Positions 52,004-61,361 of a DNA stretch of 64,000 nucleotides are shown here, one piece after another; the stretch's first letter is position 1; every line of letters begins with the position of its first letter. This DNA is from Devosia sp. (lineage in GTDB: Bacteria; Pseudomonadota; Alphaproteobacteria; Rhizobiales; Devosiaceae), in the NCBI RefSeq assembly GCF_017744655.1, contig NZ_JAGIAW010000014.1, forward strand, positions 353,722 through 417,721, written 5' to 3'. The notes beneath the pieces were generated by a model, which searched no databases, was not told the origin of the DNA, and was given only the letters and a program-made list of their open reading frames with translations. The translations under genes were made by a program, and so were the position numbers.

Positions 52004-52022
52004 CAATTGAACTCATCAATTG
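52004..52022. promoter_or_regulatory. 19-bp inverted repeat CAATTGA-N5-TCAATTG
   Basis: Perfect seven-bp arms with five-base spacer. It resembles a CRP/FNR-type site but has N5, not N6, between TTGA and TCAA, so the binding protein is uncertain. Confidence 0.45.
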
Positions 52023-52237
52023 CCTCATAGAGCCCCTGTTCTTAAGTCCAGTTTTTGACGGACCGAAAGTCTAGTCCAAGGCCCGACCTTTATGCCGCCG
52101 ATCGGCTAGACGTTCCGACCTGACGCTCGGCGACGATGTTGGGCACTATCCTAATCAAGTTTGAGGCCGTGGCAGTCGCCATGGCGATTGGATGGTGAAG
52201 GCCGCCTGTTGCGGGCTGCCTTTGTGCCGGAGGGGAA

Positions 52238-55200
52238 GTGATGGTTACCTACATCAAGAGCGACCTGGAATTCATTCTCAAGCAGATCAAGATTGCCGAA
52301 GCGCATGCGGCGGGCCAGCCTCTTTACGGACCTGGCGGCCTGATCCCCACCTATAACCTGGCCTGGGGCCTGCGCACTGTAAACGGCGAGTACAACAACC
52401 TGCTGCACCCCGAATGGGGCTCCGCCGACAATCCTTTCCCAGAGCCGCTCGGCAACGACTACCGCGATGTGGCGGGCGGCCCCCTGGACATGAATGGCCC
52501 CGCCCCCGGCGGCGTGGTTCCGACAGAGCCGAACTACAATCCGTCCACCAATCCCAATTCCATTGTGGTGGACGGCTCCGTCCGCACGATTTCCAACCTG
52601 ATCGTTGATCAGACTCTCGACAATCCCGCTGCCATCATGGTCGCGCTGCAGCGCGCCGGCATCGTACCTCCCCCGGGCATGACGCTGCTGGATATCGCCA
52701 TCAGCATTCGGGACACATATCAGCCGGTGAAGCCGTTCGTGGAAGCTGCCGAGGCTGCACATGTAGCAGACGTGAACGCGCAACGCACATTGGCGGCAGC
52801 GATGGCTACTCTTCCCCCGGGAGACCCAGCTATTGCGGCGGCCCAAACCGCAGCAAACGCAACGGCCGCCGCGTCCGCAGCGGCCGACACCGCCTTGGCG
52901 GAAAATCGTGTCGATCTCGACCTGATGCTCACCGAAAACGGCATCAAGATGGATGGCGACAATATCTCGCTGCCCAATATCGCGCCCGACGAAGGCCTTT
53001 CGGCCTCATTCAATTCCTGGTTCACCCTTTTCGGCCAGTTCTTCGACCATGGCCTCGACCTTGTCGGCAAGGGTGGCAGCGGCACGGTATTCATCCCGCT
53101 CTCGCCCGATGATCCGCTCTACGACCCCACGAGCCCGACCAATTTCATGGTGCTCACCCGCGCTACGGTCGGAGCCGGTCCCGACGGCATTCTGGATAAT
53201 CCCGATACCCTCGCCGTTGAAAGCACGGACGATGTCCGTCCGATCAACACCACGACGCCTTTCGTCGACCAGAACCAGACCTATACCTCGCACGCCTCGC
53301 ATCAGGTTTTCCTGCGCGAATATATCCTCGTCGACGGCAAGCCGCAGGCGACGGGCGGCCTGCTTGATGGCGCCAATGGCGGCCTGCCCACATGGGCCGA
53401 AATCAAGGCGCAGGCCAAGGCCATGCTGGGCATCGACCTGACCGACTATCACGTCGGCAACCTGCCCCTGCTCGCCACCGACGAGTATGGCAATTTTATT
53501 CCTCACCCCGTAACGGGCTTTGCCCAGGTGGTGATGGTTGGCAATCCGCCGACCCTGGCCTCGGGCACTCCGGCAAACCCGCTCAGCCTCGTCACGGTCA
53601 CCCCTGACGATGCCAGCGACACGGACTCGCTACCGCAGGTCACGCACCTCGCCGTCCGCACTGGCCACGCCTTCCTCGATGACATCGCCCATACCGCGGT
53701 TCCGGTCGGCAAGATCGCCGATGGCGACATCGAAATCGGCCTCGCCAATACCGACGGCTCACCGGTCAGTACGTCTTATGACAACGAACTGCTGGACGCC
53801 CACTACGTCACCGGCGACGGCCGCGGCAACGAAAACATTGGCCTCACCGCCGTCCACCACGTGTTCCACTCCGAACACAACCGGCTGATGGCCCATACCA
53901 AGGATGTGGTCCTCGCCACCAACGATCTCGCCTTCATCAACGAATGGCTCGACGTCGGCCTGACCTCGCTGGCCCAGATCGATACCGAAGCCGAGCGCAC
54001 CGCGCTCAAGAACGATATCGGCCGCTGGGACGGAGAGCGCCTCTTCCAGGCCGCCAAGTTCGGCACCGAGATGCAGTATCAGCACCTCGTCTTCGAAGAG
54101 TTCGCCCGCAAGATCCAGCCCAATATCAACGTCTTCCTGGTTCCTGACGGCTACGACGTCACTATCGATCCAACGATCCTCGCCGAGTTCGCCCATGTCG
54201 TCTACCGGTTCGGCCATTCCATGCTGACCGAGACGATCGACCGCTACGATCCTTCCTTCACCCCCGATCAGATCGGACTCATCGAAGGCTTCCTCAATCC
54301 GCTCGAATTCGCCTCCCTGCCCGACGATCAGATGGCCGGCTCGATCATCCGCGGCATGACGCGTCAGGTGGGCAACCATATCGACGAATTCGTCACCAGC
54401 GCCCTACGCAACAACCTGCTCGGCCTGCCGCTCGATCTCGCGACGATCAACCTCGCCCGCGGCCGCGATACCGGCGTGCCCTCGCTCAACGAGGCTCGCC
54501 GTCAGTTCTACGAGGCAACCGGCAACGACGCGCTGCTCAAGCCCTATACAAGCTGGGTCGAGTTCGCGAGCCATCTCAAGCATGAAGCCTCGATCATCAA
54601 CTTCATCGCCGCCTATGGCACTCATGCCCTGATCACCGGCGAAACCACGATCGAGGGCAAGCGCGATGCCGCCATCACCCTCATTCTGGGCGAGGCATTC
54701 GGCAAATTCGCGCTCATGGATCCTCCGTTCGTCATGCCGGCGGATCGCGAAGATTTCCTCAATGGCACCGGCGCCTATGGCGCCGCCGGAGCGCTCGGCG
54801 GCCTCGAAAATGTCGATCTCTGGATTGGCGGCCTGGCCGAAGCCACCACGCCCTTCGGCGGCATGCTCGGCTCCACCTTCAACTTCGTTTTCGAAACCCA
54901 GATGGAGAAGCTGCAGAACGGCGACCGCTTCTACTATCTGCAGCGCCTCGATGGTCTGCACCTCTTCGGCGAGATGGAAGCAAATTCCTTTGCCGCCATG
55001 ATCATGCGCAATACCGACGCGACGCACCTGCCGTCCGACGTGTTCTCGACACCCGGCCTCATTCTCGAAGTGGATCAGACGAGGCAATTCAACGACCTCG
55101 ACGGCAACGGCACGCTCGAAAGCACTGACCCAGTCGGCGATGGTCTGCTGACTCAACTGGTCATTCGCAACAACCCGGCGACGCCGGGCACCGATACCAA

Positions 55201-58200
55201 CTACCTGCGCTATACCGGCGGCGACCACGTCATCCTGGGCGGCACCAACAATGCCGACATCATGATTGCGGGTATCGGCGACGACACGCTTTTTGGCGAT
55301 GGTGGCAATGACAATCTCGAAGGCGGTCACGGCAACGACATCATCAATGGCGGGGACGGCGACGATATCATCCGCGACATGGGTGGTGACGACAATATCA
55401 AGGGCGGCGACGGCAACGACGCCATCCATGCCGGCCCGGGGCTTGATCTGGTTCTCGGCGGACGCGGCCAGGATTTCGTCATCCTCGGCACCGATATGGG
55501 CTCGGAAGTCTTCGGCGGCGAAGGCAATGACTTCATTCTCGGAAACAAGAACGCCGAACGTATCCTGGGCAATGAAGGCGACGATTGGCTCGAAACCGGC
55601 ACCTTCGACGGCGCCCCCGGCGACAATTTTGACGAAATCTTCGCCCATGACGGCATCCGCGGCAACGACGTCTTTCTCGGCGATGGCGGCTTCGACGAGT
55701 TCATCGGCGAAGGCGGCGACGATATCATGGTGGGCAGCCCCGGCCGCGGCAAGATGGCGGGCATGTCCGGTTTCGACTGGGCGACATACAAGGACAATGT
55801 CGCCGGCGTGAATGCCGACCTCTCCATCCCCATCGTATTCGATGAGTCTCCCGTTCTCCCCCAGAACGCCGCGCTCGATGAATACGAATCGATGGAAGGC
55901 CTCTCCGGCTCGGCCTTCGACGACATTCTGAAGGGGTCCGAAGAAGACGCTACCACCCGCGTCCCTGCCGACCAGGGCGGCTCGACCGGCTACCTCGGTA
56001 GCGCCCTCGACGCGCAGGGCATTGCCCTCATCAACGGCCTGCAAGCGGTCCTCGGCACCGGCGTCACCTCGTTCCTTGCCGGCGACATTATCCTCGGCGG
56101 CGACGGCAGCGACGAAATCCAGGGCAATGCCGGCGATGACATCATTGATGGCGACAAGTGGCTCGACGTACAGATCGGCGTCTTCGCCGCCAACGATCCG
56201 AACCACACCGGCACGCCGCTGCGTCTCGTCAAGAGCATGAAGGAGCTGACCACCGACGTCTTTGCCGGCCTCGTCAATCCCGGCCAACTCGCCATCGTCC
56301 GCACGATCCGCACCGACACCACGCCCGGCGATATCGACACGGCCGTCTTCCGCGACGTCAGCACCAATTTCTCCTTCTCGCTCGACGCCGACGGCAGGCT
56401 CGTGGTCTCGCATGCGATCGAAGATGGCATCGAGGGCACCGACACCCTCTCCGGTATCGAGCGCCTGCGCTTCACCGACGGCACCTATGCCCTCATCATG
56501 GGCACCCCGTTCAACGACAATGGCGGGACTGATGCCGCTACCGACCGCCCCGTCCTCAATGGCACGGATGCCAATGAGATCATCGTCGGCCTCGCCGGCA
56601 GCGACATTCTCAACGGCAATGGCGGCAATGACGTCCTGATCGGCGGCACCGATGCGGCACCTCAAGTCGTCATCAACGACACCTTCGGCACGGCCGCAGC
56701 CGGCTGGACCGAAACAGGCGACGTAACCACCGGCACTGTCCTCACCAGTGGACAGATTCGCATCACCGGCGGCGCGCTCGTCTTCGGCGACAATGACAAC
56801 GATCCGGGCAATGGTGGCGCGCAGATACAACGCACGCTCAATCTGGCAGGCGCCAATGCCGTCACTATTGCCTATTCCTATGCGGAAAACAGTTTTGACA
56901 ATGGCGAGACCGTCCAGGTTCAGTTCTCCGCCAACGGCACCACATTCACCACTATCCAGACCATAGACGGCGACTCCGGGAGTGGATCGTTCAATGTCCA
57001 ACTCTCTGGACCATTCCTCCCCACGGCAGCGATACGTTTCGTTGTTGCCGGCACAAACAACAATAGCAGCAATGATACCGTCGCTATCGACAATCTGGTC
57101 ATCACCGCGCTGCGCGGCGACCAACTCAATGGCGGCCTCGGCAACGATACCTATGGCTTCGGCCTTGCCGACGGCAATGACATCATCACCGAGACCGGCG
57201 GTACCGATCGTATCACCATCGCCCGCGGCACTGCGGCCGTCCCGCTCGCGGCCCTGACCGCCGTCCGCCAAGCCAATGGCGACCTGACCCTCGGCTTCAA
57301 CGGCCAGACCGTCACGGTAGTCGATGAATTTGACAACGTCGCCAATCGCGTCGAACTGGTGAACTTCAGCAACAATGTCTATGGCGGCACCGTGCTCGCC
57401 GGCGACTATGCAATCAGTTTCGACACCAATGACGACGACGACGGCGACGGTGTCGACGAGCTCGGCCCCGTCGATCCCAATACTAGCTCTCTCGTCATCG
57501 GCACGACGGCCGGAGACAATCTCCTCGGTAGTGGCGAAAACGACGTCCTCTTCGGCGGTGCCGGCAACGACACGCTCACGGGCGACGGCGGCAATGACCT
57601 GCTCATCGGTGGCGCCGGCAATGACGATATGATCGGCAATGACGGCGACGACACTTATGAAGTCAATGCCGCTGGCGACGACATCACCGAAAATGCCAAT
57701 GAAGGCATCGACACGGTCATGGCGTCGATCAACTACGATCTCGACGACCTCAATCTCGAAAACCTGATGTTCACGGGCACGGCCAACCTGAATGGCGATG
57801 GCAATGCCAACGCCAACCAGATCACCGGCAATGCGGGCAACAACAACCTGAACGGCCTTGGCGGCAACGACATCATCGATGGTGGTGCCGGCAACGACAC
57901 GCTCACGGGCGGCGCCGGCAGCGACACGATCATTGGTGGCCTGGGAACAGACACCGCCGTCTTCGCCGGCGCGGCCAGTGCCTATGACTATGCCGTCAAC
58001 GCGGCGGGCCAGCTCGTGGTCACGCATCGCAATGGCGGCGCCGACGGCACGGACACGCTGACCGGCGTCGAAATTCTCTCGCTCAATGGCACCACCTACA
58101 CCATCGTCACTGGCACCAATGTTGACGACCCGGCTCTCAACGGAGCTAGCGGCGCCAATAATAGCCAATTGGTGCTTGGCCTCGACGGCAACGACACGCT

Positions 58201-61200
58201 CAATGGCGGCGCCGGCAATGACATCCTGCTCGGTGGCGCTGGCGACGATATCCACAATGGTGGAACGGGCAGCGACGTCATGGGCGGGGGCGCCGGCAAC
58301 GACACCTATAATGTCGACAGCACGGGCGATATCGTCGATGAAGCGGCCAATGCTGGCATCGACCTGGTCAATTCCTCGGTCAGCTTCACCTTGGGTGCCA
58401 ATGTCGAAAACCTGACGCTGACCGGCACGACCGATGGCGTCAACGGCACCGGCAACGCGCTCGACAACACCATCAACGGCAATGGCGGCGAAAATCAGCT
58501 CTTTGGCGGCGCAGGCAATGACATCATCAACGGCGGGGCCGACAACGACCTGCTTGATGGCGGCACCGGCAACGACACACTCAATGGCGGAGCGGGCAAC
58601 GATTCCATCATTGGCGGCGAAGGCGACGACACCATCACCGTCAGCGATGGCAACGATACCCTGCGCTATACTGCCAACGGCTTCGGTGCCGACATCGTCA
58701 ACGGCTTCGATGCTGACGCTGCGGGCGGCCAGGATCTTATCGACCTCACCGGCATGGGCGTCACCACTGCCAATTTTGCCACCCGCGTCTCGATCGCCGA
58801 TGTGACCGGCCCGAACGGCGCCCTCATCACTATCGATGGCGGCACTGCCGGAACCGGCGGTACCATCCGCCTCAACGGTGTGACGGCGGCATCGCTGACC
58901 CAGGCCGATTTCGTGCTCGCCACGACGACCACGAATACCATTACGGGCAACGACACCGCACAGACCCATCTAGGCACCAATGCTGCCGAAACCATCAATG
59001 CCAATGGAGGCAATGACACGGTCAATGCCAGCGGCGGCAATGACGTCGTCAATGGCGGAGAAGGCGCCGACATCCTCAACGGCGGCGACGGCAACGACAC
59101 CCTGACTGGCGGCTTGGGCGCCAATACGGGCACCTTTGCCGACAATTTTGACGGCACCACGTCCTATACCGACAACAACGGCACGCTGCTGTTTAACGGC
59201 GGTTGGACCGAAGGCGGCGGTGAAAATACCGACGAGGACGGCGGCGACATCCAGATCAATACGGCCAATGGAAGTCGCCTGCATTTCGAACAAGGCATAG
59301 ACGGCGGCGAGTTCATCCAACGCGCCTTCGATCTCACCGGTGCCACATCCGCTTCCGTACAGTTCGCCTATGTCGGTGACAGCAGCTTGACCGGCGATGA
59401 GAACGTAACCGTCCAGGCCTGGAACCACACGACCAACGATTGGCAGACTCTAACCGGAGGAGCGCTGAACACGACCAGTGGCAACTTCAATGTGGCCCTG
59501 TCGGCCGCGCAGATCGGCCCCCAGTCCGCCATCCGCTTCATCGCGAACGGCAACTGGGACGACGGTGACAATTTCTTCATCGACAACTTCGTGGTCACGG
59601 CCTCGGGCACTAATCTCGGCGCGGACACCATCAATGGCGATGCCGGCGATGACACGATCATCTGGAATGCCAATGCGGCCAATCCCACCGACGGCCGTCA
59701 GGTCGTCAATGGCGGCACTGAAGGCCTCGCCGGCGACACCTTCGTGATCAACGGCCGGACGGGTGCTGAAACCTACACGATCTTCACCCGTGCCGCCTTT
59801 GCCGCGATTGTTGGCAATAGCCTCGCCAACTTCAACGCCGCGACGGAAATCATCGTCACCCGCAACGGCACCAATAATGCCTCCGTGATCGCCGAGCTGC
59901 GGGAAATCGAGGAAATCCGCATCAATGGGTTTGATCCCAACGGCACCGGTTCTCCGGGCGGCGACACCTTCAATATCGTGGGCGACTTCTCGGCCACGAG
60001 CCTGCGCCTCAACACCATCACCATCGATGGCGACGTGGGCGACGATACGATCGACATATCGTCCTTGAGTTCCGCCCATCGCATCGTCTTCAGGTCCAAT
60101 GGCGGCCACGACACCATCATCGGCACGTTGCGCCCACAGGATGTCATCGAACTGCCGCCGGGCACGACCATGGACGACTTCGTCGAGACCACGGACGAGA
60201 ACGGGGTCACCACCCTCAGCGATGGCGAACACTCGATCCGCTACGTCTCCCACGGCGGCCCGCCGATCATCGACGATGACGATGACGATGAGGACGACAA
60301 CGATCACGGCCCAGGCGACGACGATGACGACGACTGGGACGACGATGATGATGGTGATGGTGATGCCCCTGGAGTGGGTGGTCCGGTACTTGGCACGCCG
60401 CAGGATGATGTGTTGCTGGGAACCTCTGGTGGGGACCTGGTGTTCGGCTTTGCCGGGACGGACTACATCATCGCCAATGCCGGTGTGGACGTGATCCGGG
60501 CGGGTGCCGGTGATGACTTCGTCGATGCCGGGTCAGGCCGCGATATCATCTTTGCCGATGATGGCGATGACGATGTCTTCGGCGGCGATGACGACGACCT
60601 GATCTATGGCGAAGGTGGCCATGATCGGCTGTTCGGTGGCTCGGGCCATGACCTGATCGATGGCGGGGACGGCAATGACACCGTCTTCGGCGGCGCCGGC
60701 AACGACCTCTTCGTCGGCTCGCATGGCGATGGCAACGACACCTATTATGGTGGCGAGCTCTCGGGCGACAGTGGCAATGACACGCTGGACCTCGCCTTCC
60801 TCACCGCCGATGCGGTTGTGGATCTCGGCACCGGCGTGGGTGGTCGCGGCAGCGCGGTCTCGACGGAGAGCGGGGTAGACACGCTCTATGGCATCGAGAA
60901 TGTCGTGACCGGCTCGGGCAATGACACGATCATCATGTCCAATGCCGTCAATGTGGTGGATGGCGGAGCGGGCGAAGACATCTTCGTCTTCGGTTCCACT
61001 GCCGCCGCCCATGGCGACACCATCCGCGGCTTTGAAGCCGGCGACAAGATCGACCTCTCGGGGATCGATGCCAATGCCGGGGTGGCGGGCAACAATGCCT
61101 TCACTCTCGAAAGCGGCCAGGCCGCAACCGCACCGGGCCAGATCGTGATCACCCATGAGACGCGCGAGGATGGGGAATATACCGTCATCTCGGGCAATAC

Positions 61201-61279
61201 CGCCGGGGACAATGCACCCGAGTTCCGCATCAGCATATCAGGCAACCACAACCTGACCGGCACCGACTTCAACCTTTAG
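52238..61279 (+). CDS. Giant secreted animal-type haem peroxidase with RTX repeats (MopA-like)
   Basis: 3013 residues, no Sec signal. The peroxidase domain (about 240-960) has the distal motif FGQFFDHG (His271), HHVFHSEHNRL with its Arg/Glu pattern, and the proximal-ligand motif YRFGHSM (His660), as in animal haem peroxidases. RTX nonapeptide blocks follow at about 1005-1165, 1440-1470, 1750-1905, 1980-2135, 2245-2298 and 2718-2840, with two beta-sandwich modules (about 1475-1625 and 2300-2460). An acidic Asp-rich linker (about 2678-2710) precedes the last RTX block and a type I C-terminal signal ending GTDFNL. Such proteins include Mn(II)-oxidising MopA of Aurantimonas/Erythrobacter. Exporter encoded downstream. 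Peroxidase family is firm; Mn oxidation is inference. Confidence 0.92.
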   Translation: MMVTYIKSDLEFILKQIKIAEAHAAGQPLYGPGGLIPTYNLAWGLRTVNGEYNNLLHPEWGSADNPFPEPLGNDYRDVAGGPLDMNGPAPGGVVPTEPNYNPSTNPNSIVVDGSVRTISNLIVDQTLDNPAAIMVALQRAGIVPPPGMTLLDIAISIRDTYQPVKPFVEAAEAAHVADVNAQRTLAAAMATLPPGDPAIAAAQTAANATAAASAAADTALAENRVDLDLMLTENGIKMDGDNISLPNIAPDEGLSASFNSWFTLFGQFFDHGLDLVGKGGSGTVFIPLSPDDPLYDPTSPTNFMVLTRATVGAGPDGILDNPDTLAVESTDDVRPINTTTPFVDQNQTYTSHASHQVFLREYILVDGKPQATGGLLDGANGGLPTWAEIKAQAKAMLGIDLTDYHVGNLPLLATDEYGNFIPHPVTGFAQVVMVGNPPTLASGTPANPLSLVTVTPDDASDTDSLPQVTHLAVRTGHAFLDDIAHTAVPVGKIADGDIEIGLANTDGSPVSTSYDNELLDAHYVTGDGRGNENIGLTAVHHVFHSEHNRLMAHTKDVVLATNDLAFINEWLDVGLTSLAQIDTEAERTALKNDIGRWDGERLFQAAKFGTEMQYQHLVFEEFARKIQPNINVFLVPDGYDVTIDPTILAEFAHVVYRFGHSMLTETIDRYDPSFTPDQIGLIEGFLNPLEFASLPDDQMAGSIIRGMTRQVGNHIDEFVTSALRNNLLGLPLDLATINLARGRDTGVPSLNEARRQFYEATGNDALLKPYTSWVEFASHLKHEASIINFIAAYGTHALITGETTIEGKRDAAITLILGEAFGKFALMDPPFVMPADREDFLNGTGAYGAAGALGGLENVDLWIGGLAEATTPFGGMLGSTFNFVFETQMEKLQNGDRFYYLQRLDGLHLFGEMEANSFAAMIMRNTDATHLPSDVFSTPGLILEVDQTRQFNDLDGNGTLESTDPVGDGLLTQLVIRNNPATPGTDTNYLRYTGGDHVILGGTNNADIMIAGIGDDTLFGDGGNDNLEGGHGNDIINGGDGDDIIRDMGGDDNIKGGDGNDAIHAGPGLDLVLGGRGQDFVILGTDMGSEVFGGEGNDFILGNKNAERILGNEGDDWLETGTFDGAPGDNFDEIFAHDGIRGNDVFLGDGGFDEFIGEGGDDIMVGSPGRGKMAGMSGFDWATYKDNVAGVNADLSIPIVFDESPVLPQNAALDEYESMEGLSGSAFDDILKGSEEDATTRVPADQGGSTGYLGSALDAQGIALINGLQAVLGTGVTSFLAGDIILGGDGSDEIQGNAGDDIIDGDKWLDVQIGVFAANDPNHTGTPLRLVKSMKELTTDVFAGLVNPGQLAIVRTIRTDTTPGDIDTAVFRDVSTNFSFSLDADGRLVVSHAIEDGIEGTDTLSGIERLRFTDGTYALIMGTPFNDNGGTDAATDRPVLNGTDANEIIVGLAGSDILNGNGGNDVLIGGTDAAPQVVINDTFGTAAAGWTETGDVTTGTVLTSGQIRITGGALVFGDNDNDPGNGGAQIQRTLNLAGANAVTIAYSYAENSFDNGETVQVQFSANGTTFTTIQTIDGDSGSGSFNVQLSGPFLPTAAIRFVVAGTNNNSSNDTVAIDNLVITALRGDQLNGGLGNDTYGFGLADGNDIITETGGTDRITIARGTAAVPLAALTAVRQANGDLTLGFNGQTVTVVDEFDNVANRVELVNFSNNVYGGTVLAGDYAISFDTNDDDDGDGVDELGPVDPNTSSLVIGTTAGDNLLGSGENDVLFGGAGNDTLTGDGGNDLLIGGAGNDDMIGNDGDDTYEVNAAGDDITENANEGIDTVMASINYDLDDLNLENLMFTGTANLNGDGNANANQITGNAGNNNLNGLGGNDIIDGGAGNDTLTGGAGSDTIIGGLGTDTAVFAGAASAYDYAVNAAGQLVVTHRNGGADGTDTLTGVEILSLNGTTYTIVTGTNVDDPALNGASGANNSQLVLGLDGNDTLNGGAGNDILLGGAGDDIHNGGTGSDVMGGGAGNDTYNVDSTGDIVDEAANAGIDLVNSSVSFTLGANVENLTLTGTTDGVNGTGNALDNTINGNGGENQLFGGAGNDIINGGADNDLLDGGTGNDTLNGGAGNDSIIGGEGDDTITVSDGNDTLRYTANGFGADIVNGFDADAAGGQDLIDLTGMGVTTANFATRVSIADVTGPNGALITIDGGTAGTGGTIRLNGVTAASLTQADFVLATTTTNTITGNDTAQTHLGTNAAETINANGGNDTVNASGGNDVVNGGEGADILNGGDGNDTLTGGLGANTGTFADNFDGTTSYTDNNGTLLFNGGWTEGGGENTDEDGGDIQINTANGSRLHFEQGIDGGEFIQRAFDLTGATSASVQFAYVGDSSLTGDENVTVQAWNHTTNDWQTLTGGALNTTSGNFNVALSAAQIGPQSAIRFIANGNWDDGDNFFIDNFVVTASGTNLGADTINGDAGDDTIIWNANAANPTDGRQVVNGGTEGLAGDTFVINGRTGAETYTIFTRAAFAAIVGNSLANFNAATEIIVTRNGTNNASVIAELREIEEIRINGFDPNGTGSPGGDTFNIVGDFSATSLRLNTITIDGDVGDDTIDISSLSSAHRIVFRSNGGHDTIIGTLRPQDVIELPPGTTMDDFVETTDENGVTTLSDGEHSIRYVSHGGPPIIDDDDDDEDDNDHGPGDDDDDDWDDDDDGDGDAPGVGGPVLGTPQDDVLLGTSGGDLVFGFAGTDYIIANAGVDVIRAGAGDDFVDAGSGRDIIFADDGDDDVFGGDDDDLIYGEGGHDRLFGGSGHDLIDGGDGNDTVFGGAGNDLFVGSHGDGNDTYYGGELSGDSGNDTLDLAFLTADAVVDLGTGVGGRGSAVSTESGVDTLYGIENVVTGSGNDTIIMSNAVNVVDGGAGEDIFVFGSTAAAHGDTIRGFEAGDKIDLSGIDANAGVAGNNAFTLESGQAATAPGQIVITHETREDGEYTVISGNTAGDNAPEFRISISGNHNLTGTDFNL

Positions 61280-61288
61280 CCTCCAACT

Positions 61289-61319
61289 GCCCGGCCGGTT
61301 CCAACCGACCGGGCTTTTT
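61289..61319 (+). terminator. Intrinsic terminator after peroxidase gene
   Basis: GCCCGGCCGG (61289-61298) and CCGACCGGGC (61305-61314) form a ten-bp stem with one mismatch, loop TTCCAA, followed by TTTTTC. Placed 10 bases after the peroxidase stop and before the exporter gene. Confidence 0.8.
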
Positions 61320-61361
61320 CTTCTTCCAAAAGACCATCCATCCATTCTTCGGGGGCCGATC

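Larger units (their letters stand above)
51865..52237. promoter_or_regulatory. Divergent control region kinase / peroxidase (373 bp)
   Basis: No gene. Contains a perfect FNR/FixK box (51948-51961), a 19-bp inverted repeat CAATTGA-ACTCA-TCAATTG (52004-52022), an AT-rich -10-like stretch for the kinase (TATATTAT on the minus strand, around 51884-51891), and a strong ribosome site AGGGGAAG before the peroxidase ATG. Leader of the peroxidase is long. Confidence 0.55.

Noticed and set aside
52004..52022. Calling this a second FNR box
   Set aside because: The spacing between TTGA and TCAA is five bases, whereas FNR/FixK sites need six; kept only as an unassigned dyad.
54404..58969. 1521-codon open frame on the minus strand opposite the haem peroxidase gene
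   Set aside because: It mirrors the RTX repeats of the real gene; the product is Val/Ala/Ile/Asp-rich low-complexity sequence without a fold, and high-GC codon bias keeps the antisense frame open.
55240..60760. Regularly spaced DNA repeats that could suggest a CRISPR array or satellite
   Set aside because: They encode GGxGxDxUx nonapeptides in frame within one long gene; spacing follows the protein repeat, and there are no unique spacers or cas genes.
52238..61279. Naming the peroxidase mopA
   Set aside because: Architecture fits, but Mn(II) oxidation cannot be inferred from motifs; related RTX peroxidases may have other roles.
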